Shown here: positions 7,573-10,332 of the stretch, piece after piece
Layout of the letters: each line of letters opens with the position of its first letter
How positions within the stretch are numbered: the first letter of the stretch is position 1
From: Bacteroidota bacterium
GTDB lineage: Bacteria > Bacteroidota > Bacteroidia > Bacteroidales > Prolixibacteraceae
Reading direction: 5' to 3'
Assembly: GCA_030691295.1 (NCBI GenBank)
Contig: JAUYEQ010000235.1
Span: 1-10,332, forward strand
DNA length: 10,332 nucleotides
Translations under genes and position numbers: made by a program
Notes under the pieces: model-generated
Told to the model about the DNA's origin: nothing
What the model saw: the letters and a program-made list of their open reading frames with translations, nothing else
Databases searched by the model: none

Positions 7573-8421
7573 TTATTCATGAATTTCTTCATCTTCATCA
7601 TCTTCATGATCAAGATCTTCATCTTCTTCCTCTACTTCTTCTTCAATAGCAGGGGCATCGTGCTCGTCAGTAACTCTTGGTTTTTTTCTTTTTACCCTGA
7701 TTTCTTTTTCTTCGCCTTCAGTGTCGCGTTCAACTTTGCGTTCCGAAAGACCTTCCTGAATTGCATCGGTAATAACTTTAACAATCAGGCTAACCGACTG
7801 AGAAGCATCATCGTTTGCAGGAATTACGAAATCAATTCCTTCCGGGTCAGAGTTGGTGTCAACCATTGCAAAAACCGGGATACCCAATCTCTTGGCTTCG
7901 CGGACTGCGATTTTTTCTTTCAGTACATCAACAATGAAAAGCGCTGCAGGAAGACGGGTCAGGTCAGAAATACTTCCGAGCATTTTTTCGAGTTTAGCGC
8001 GTTGGCGGCTAATCTGAAGTTTTTCGCGTTTTGAAAGTACATCCCAACTGTTGTCTTTGGCCATCTTGTCGATGGTCATCATTTTCTTAACCGCTTTACG
8101 GATCGTTGGAAAGTTGGTAAGCATACCACCTGGCCAGCGTTCAGTAACGTAAGGCATGTTAACACTGCCAACCAAGTCAGCGACAATGTCTTTGGCTTGT
8201 TTTTTTGTGGCTACGAATAAAATTTTGCGGCCTGATTTTGCAATTTGTTTAATTGCTTCAGCAGCTTCGTCAACTTTGACGATTGTTTTCTGAAGATCGA
8301 TAATGTGAATCCCGTTTTTCTCCATAAAAATATATGGGGCCATGTTTGGGTTCCACTTTCTTCTCAAGTGTCCGAAATGAACACCTGCGTCCAATAAATC
8401 TTGAAAATTTGTTCTTGGCAT
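7573..8421 (-). CDS. rpsB: 30S ribosomal protein S2 (uS2) with acidic C-terminal tail
   Basis: S2 binds late on the back of the 30S subunit, between head and body, and helps recruit S1 in organisms that have it. Conserved segments are GVHFGHLRRKWNPNM (13-27), GIHIIDLQKT (37-46), RKILFVATKKQA (65-76), ERWPGGMLTNF (94-104), FIVDVLKE (162-169) and GIPVFAMVDTNSDPEGIDFVIPANDDA (180-206). The body ends near residue 230. It is followed by a basic patch, KRKKPR (244-249), and a strongly acidic tail in which 21 of the last 31 residues are Asp or Glu, making the protein 282 residues against about 240 in Escherichia coli. The gene is preceded by a 126-base spacer with RNA structure, described separately, and followed after 30 bases by tsf. 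The assignment is secure; the role of the tail is unknown. Confidence 0.98.
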   Translation of the reverse strand: MPRTNFQDLLDAGVHFGHLRRKWNPNMAPYIFMEKNGIHIIDLQKTIVKVDEAAEAIKQIAKSGRKILFVATKKQAKDIVADLVGSVNMPYVTERWPGGMLTNFPTIRKAVKKMMTIDKMAKDNSWDVLSKREKLQISRQRAKLEKMLGSISDLTRLPAALFIVDVLKEKIAVREAKRLGIPVFAMVDTNSDPEGIDFVIPANDDASQSVSLIVKVITDAIQEGLSERKVERDTEGEEKEIRVKRKKPRVTDEHDAPAIEEEVEEEDEDLDHEDDEDEEIHE

Positions 8422-8461
8422 CTTTTTACTTTTTTGTTAAAAAAATAATCTCTTGAAAAGC

Positions 8462-8539
8462 AATTGCCGGGTAGTTCTGCCCCGAGTGCTCGGGACGGAA
8501 GTCTGGACAATTTAGATCCAAAGCAGAATATTTTTGGAT
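8462..8539 (-). promoter_or_regulatory. Structured RNA in the rpsI-rpsB spacer, candidate S2-responsive leader
   Basis: Three helices can be drawn on the minus-strand transcript. Hairpin A pairs ATCCAAA (8539-8533) with TTTGGAT (8522-8516) around a 10-base loop. An enclosing helix pairs AATTGTC (8512-8506) with GGCAATT (8468-8462), with one G-U pair. Inside it, hairpin B pairs CCCGA (8494-8490) with TCGGG (8485-8481) around GCAC, extendable by two pairs. The loop of A contains TTCTGC (8528-8523), complementary to GCAGAA (8480-8475) just after hairpin B, so a pseudoknot is possible. There is no T run, which argues against a terminator, and no -7 promoter motif. Ribosomal protein leaders with pseudoknots, including the rpsB leader of gammaproteobacteria, control their own synthesis; applying that here is inference. 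Confidence 0.6.
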
Positions 8540-8547
8540 AAAAAATA

Positions 8548-8934
8548 TTAACGTTTTGAGAACTGGAATCTTTTGCGTGCTTTTGGCTGACCTGGTTTTT
8601 TACGTTCAACCTCACGTGGGTCCCTGGTCAAAAATCCGGCTGCTTTTAAAGCGGCTCTCGATTCAGGAACAATTTCGAGCATTGCACGTGAAATTCCTAA
8701 ACGCAATGCTTCAGCCTGTCCGGTGATACCACCACCATCAAGGTTAACATTGATATCATACTGACCGGCAACACCTAACAGATTCAACGGTTGCAAAACA
8801 ACATACTGCAGGATTCCGGTTGGAAAATATTCCGTCAATTCTCTTTTATTGATAGTGATTTTTCCTTTGCCATCGCTCACATAAACTCTGGCTACCGCAG
8901 ATTTCCTACGACCTAACGCGTTTACTACTTCCAT
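8548..8934 (-). CDS. rpsI: 30S ribosomal protein S9 (uS9)
   Basis: S9 sits in the 30S head and its extended C-terminal tail reaches the P-site tRNA. The 128-residue protein has the conserved opening [19 protein letters not shown] and the central [32 protein letters not shown] region (55-86). The basic end, [27 protein letters not shown], finishes in the invariant SKR whose arginine contacts tRNA. It begins 6 bases after the rplM stop, with a second TAA directly behind that stop, and is followed by the 126-base structured spacer before rpsB. L13-S9 pairing is nearly universal in bacteria. Assignment is secure. Confidence 0.98.
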   Translation of the reverse strand: MEVVNALGRRKSAVARVYVSDGKGKITINKRELTEYFPTGILQYVVLQPLNLLGVAGQYDINVNLDGGGITGQAEALRLGISRAMLEIVPESRAALKAAGFLTRDPREVERKKPGQPKARKRFQFSKR

Positions 8935-8940
8935 TAGTTA

Positions 8941-9396
8941 TTATTTAATTGTATTTAAATCAATTACTTTTGGGCTCTGGGCAACCTGATCGTGAACTGG
9001 TCCAACATAAACTTTCATGTTGCCATAGATTTTACTTCCCAGACGATTTTTTGGCAACATCCCTTTAACTGCTTTTTCAATCAGTCTTTCAGGATATTTG
9101 GCCATCAATTCAGCCGGAGTCTGTTTTCTCTGTCCACCCGGGTAGCCCGAATAGCTCAAATAAATTTTGTCGTTCAGTTTATTTCCTGTCAGACGTACTT
9201 TTTCAGCGTTGATGATAACCACGTTATCACCACAGTCAACGTGAGGCGTGAAGCTAGGTTTGTTTTTTCCCCTTAGAATTTTGGCAACTTTACTGGCCAA
9301 ACGTCCGAGAACAACATCTGTAGCATCAACAAGAACCCACTCTTTTGTTACCGTGGCTCTGTTTGCCGATACGGTTTTATAACTTAGTGTATCCAC
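8941..9396 (-). CDS. rplM: 50S ribosomal protein L13 (uL13), GTG start
   Basis: L13 is an early-assembling protein of the 50S subunit that binds 23S rRNA. The 151-residue protein has WVLVDATDVVLGRLASKVAKILRGK (20-44), FTPHVDCGDNVVIINAEKV (49-67), YLSYSGYPGGQR (79-90) and the signature region EKAVKGMLPKNRLGSKIYGNMKVYVGPVHDQVAQSPKVIDL (107-147). The start is GTG (9396-9394): it yields MDTLSYKTVSANRATV, which I recall as the usual N-terminus in this phylum, and no in-frame ATG lies close upstream. The gene leads the rplM-rpsI-rpsB-tsf operon behind a consensus-like promoter and a leader of about 150 bases. Assignment is secure; a GTG start may modestly lower initiation. Confidence 0.97.
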   Translation of the reverse strand: MDTLSYKTVSANRATVTKEWVLVDATDVVLGRLASKVAKILRGKNKPSFTPHVDCGDNVVIINAEKVRLTGNKLNDKIYLSYSGYPGGQRKQTPAELMAKYPERLIEKAVKGMLPKNRLGSKIYGNMKVYVGPVHDQVAQSPKVIDLNTIK

Positions 9397-9549
9397 TTGT
9401 TTATTATTAAAAAATTAAACACTAACTCGCATTAAATTAAAATTCAATCATTTAGAGCGCCGTTATTTATTAACCCGGAATTGTTAATAAGATCTGCACA
9501 CTCAACATTTTCAGTTATTTACATGAACTGCAAGTAAGGACAATAATCG
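9397..9549 (-). promoter_or_regulatory. Untranslated leader of the rplM operon with an 8-bp inverted repeat
   Basis: From the predicted start of transcription to the GTG of rplM there are about 150 non-coding, AT-rich bases. The clearest structure is a perfect inverted repeat, TTATTAAC (9490-9483) and GTTAATAA (9474-9467), around an 8-base loop. A second, weaker fold (GTTTA at 9420-9416 with TAAAC at 9403-9399) ends two bases before the GTG start. L13 autoregulatory leaders are known in Firmicutes, but I cannot match this sequence to them. AT richness makes chance pairing more likely. Confidence 0.4.
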
Positions 9550-9554
9550 GACTG

Positions 9555-9584
9555 CAAAAGTATTTTCTTTTTTTTAATTTCCAA
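9555..9584 (-). promoter_or_regulatory. Promoter of the rplM-rpsI-rpsB-tsf operon
   Basis: On the minus strand TTG (9584-9582) is followed by 19 bases and then TACTTTTG (9562-9555), an exact fit to the Bacteroidota primary sigma factor pattern TTG-N19-TAnnTTTG. The spacer is very A-rich. This is the strongest promoter match seen in the window, as expected for a ribosomal protein operon. Confidence 0.85.
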
Positions 9585-9658
9585 GTAATAATTCAGGCTA
9601 TTCTGTTGTTTTTTATCACATTTGTATTATTGGTCTCCTGAAATTTAAAAACCGGAAC

Positions 9659-10165
9659 ATGAATACGCGTCTTCCTCCTGAATTTTTCCTGCGCGATGTG
9701 CTGGATGTTGCCCCTGAACTGATCGGCAAAAAACTGGTTCGTTGCTTTCCTGATGGAAGTATCGAAAAATACATGATTACCGAAGTGGAAGCTTACCGAG
9801 GAATAGAGGATTTGGCCTGCCATGCCAGCAAAGGACGAACACCGCGCACCGAAGTCATGTTCGGAGAAGGCGGAACCGTTTACGTCTATCTTATATATGG
9901 CCAATATTGGTTGCTGAATTTGGTGACCGGCAGCGAAGGCGATGCTTCGGCAGTGCTGATCCGTTGTATCGAAGGTTTCCCCGGACCAGGCCGCGTGGGG
10001 CGCGAACTTCAATTAGACAAATCGTTTTACGGCGAAAGCCTGATCACTTCGCAACGAATCTGGGTGGAAGATGCCGAACCTGTTCCGGAAATACGAACTT
10101 CAAAACGGATCGGAATTGAGTACTCGGGCGAGTGGGCGGACAAACTTTGGAGATTTTACCTTTAA
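9659..10165 (+). CDS. mpg: DNA-3-methyladenine glycosylase, AAG/MPG family, compact form
   Basis: This enzyme removes alkylated and deaminated purines (3-methyladenine, 7-methylguanine, hypoxanthine) from DNA in base excision repair. The 168-residue protein carries the AAG motifs: LIGKKLVR (21-28), ITEVEAYRG (40-48) with catalytic E44 and the stacking tyrosine Y46, CHASKGRTPRTEVMFG (54-69) with H55, VYVYLIYGQYWLLNLVTG (74-91), AVLIRCIEG (98-106), GPGRVGREL (109-117), and SKRIGIEY with a terminal WRFYL. E44, Y46 and H55 keep the spacing of human E125, Y127 and H136. Between AVLIR and GPGR it lacks the longer loop of many bacterial members (often 190-200 residues). The ATG at 9659 suits the N-terminus; its promoter is unclear (TATTATTG at 9625-9632 is one mismatch from a -7 element). 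It is divergent from rplM, and its TAA overlaps the hydF stop. Confidence 0.95.
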   Translation: MNTRLPPEFFLRDVLDVAPELIGKKLVRCFPDGSIEKYMITEVEAYRGIEDLACHASKGRTPRTEVMFGEGGTVYVYLIYGQYWLLNLVTGSEGDASAVLIRCIEGFPGPGRVGRELQLDKSFYGESLITSQRIWVEDAEPVPEIRTSKRIGIEYSGEWADKLWRFYL

Positions 10166-10332
10166 TCTTTTCTCCACGGTTCCATTACCCGCTCCTGCGC
10201 TGCCTGTCCCTGCATCCACGAAAGGAAAACTCCGTAGTTTGTTACGGGAACACCGGCATGGCGTAAATCGCGCAGGCGGGCCTGTAATTTTTGGTGACTG
10301 ATCATGCAGCCACCGCAATGGATGATCAGTTT
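10162..10332 (-). CDS. hydF: [FeFe]-hydrogenase H-cluster maturation GTPase HydF, C-terminal 56 residues (5' end outside window)
   Basis: The minus strand is open from the window edge to a TAA at 10164-10162. The 56 residues begin KLIIHCGGCMISHQKLQARL and continue HAGVPVTNYGVFLSWM, ending EPWRKD. HCGGC matches the HCxxC motif in which two cysteines of HydF bind the [4Fe-4S] cluster, and GVPVTNYGV is typical of the HydF C-terminus. HydF is the scaffold that receives the diiron subcluster built by HydE and HydG and delivers it to apo-hydrogenase. The GTPase and dimerisation domains lie beyond the window. The stop overlaps the convergent mpg stop within TTAA (10162-10165). The short length limits certainty, but the motif pair is distinctive. 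Confidence 0.85.
   Translation of the reverse strand, partial: KLIIHCGGCMISHQKLQARLRDLRHAGVPVTNYGVFLSWMQGQAAQERVMEPWRKD

Noticed and set aside
7579..8034. A Phe/Ile-rich plus-strand frame that looks like a membrane protein
   Set aside because: It is the complement of the acidic tail and core of rpsB; GAA/GAT codons read backwards give Phe, Ile and Leu.
8479..8496. Hairpin before rpsB as an intrinsic terminator or attenuator
   Set aside because: On the minus strand it is followed by GC-containing sequence with no T run, and the operon continues with rpsB and tsf.
8364..8615. An 83-codon minus-strand frame spanning the rpsI-rpsB spacer
   Set aside because: It overlaps both ribosomal genes out of frame, has no recognisable motif, and the spacer is better explained as RNA structure.
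9606..9632. A possible mpg promoter, TTG with TATTATTG on the plus strand
   Set aside because: The -7 match has one mismatch and the spacer is only 16 bases, so it is too weak to list.
9593..10012. A 139-codon minus-strand frame
   Set aside because: It is antisense to mpg, whose conserved catalytic motifs show which strand codes.

Overview
The window looks like chromosomal core DNA from a member of the Bacteroidota, probably of the Bacteroidia (a marinilabilial or prolixibacterial relative is a guess). The grounds are family-level: a DUF2723 membrane protein and a DUF6427-like protein are typical of this phylum, the start codons lack clear Shine-Dalgarno sequences, and the best promoter fits the Bacteroidota pattern TTG-N19-TAnnTTTG. 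Base composition and codon use appear even throughout. I see no insertion sequence, integrase, CRISPR array, tRNA or rRNA.

Layout. (1) 1-623, plus strand: the C-terminal part of a CorA-family divalent-cation channel, cut by the window start. (2) 626-6595, minus strand: a tightly packed four-gene operon, transcribed as DUF2723 membrane protein, NodB-type deacetylase, purD, DUF6427-like membrane protein. The junctions are TAATG, ATGA and a 5-base gap. A likely promoter sits just upstream of the first gene. (3) 6660-9584, minus strand: the ribosomal operon rplM-rpsI-rpsB-tsf, with a consensus-like promoter, a leader of about 150 bases before rplM, a structured spacer before rpsB, and an intrinsic terminator after tsf. 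(4) 9659-10165, plus strand: a compact 3-methyladenine DNA glycosylase. (5) 10162-10332, minus strand: the last 56 residues of HydF, the [FeFe]-hydrogenase maturation GTPase, which points to hydrogen metabolism and an anaerobic or fermentative lifestyle.

How the genes work together. The ribosomal operon supplies L13, S9, S2 and EF-Ts and is arranged so that S2 and EF-Ts could be controlled separately through the RNA structure between rpsI and rpsB. The second operon joins one purine-synthesis enzyme to three genes that look connected with the membrane or glycans. DUF2723 is the family of the eukaryotic O-mannosyltransferase TMEM260, so a role in protein or lipid glycosylation is a reasonable but unproven idea.

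The most interesting item is the rpsI-rpsB spacer: two hairpins, an enclosing helix and a loop complementary to a downstream strand, which together look like a pseudoknotted autoregulatory leader for S2. No clearly new multi-gene system is visible; most of the window is ordinary core genome.
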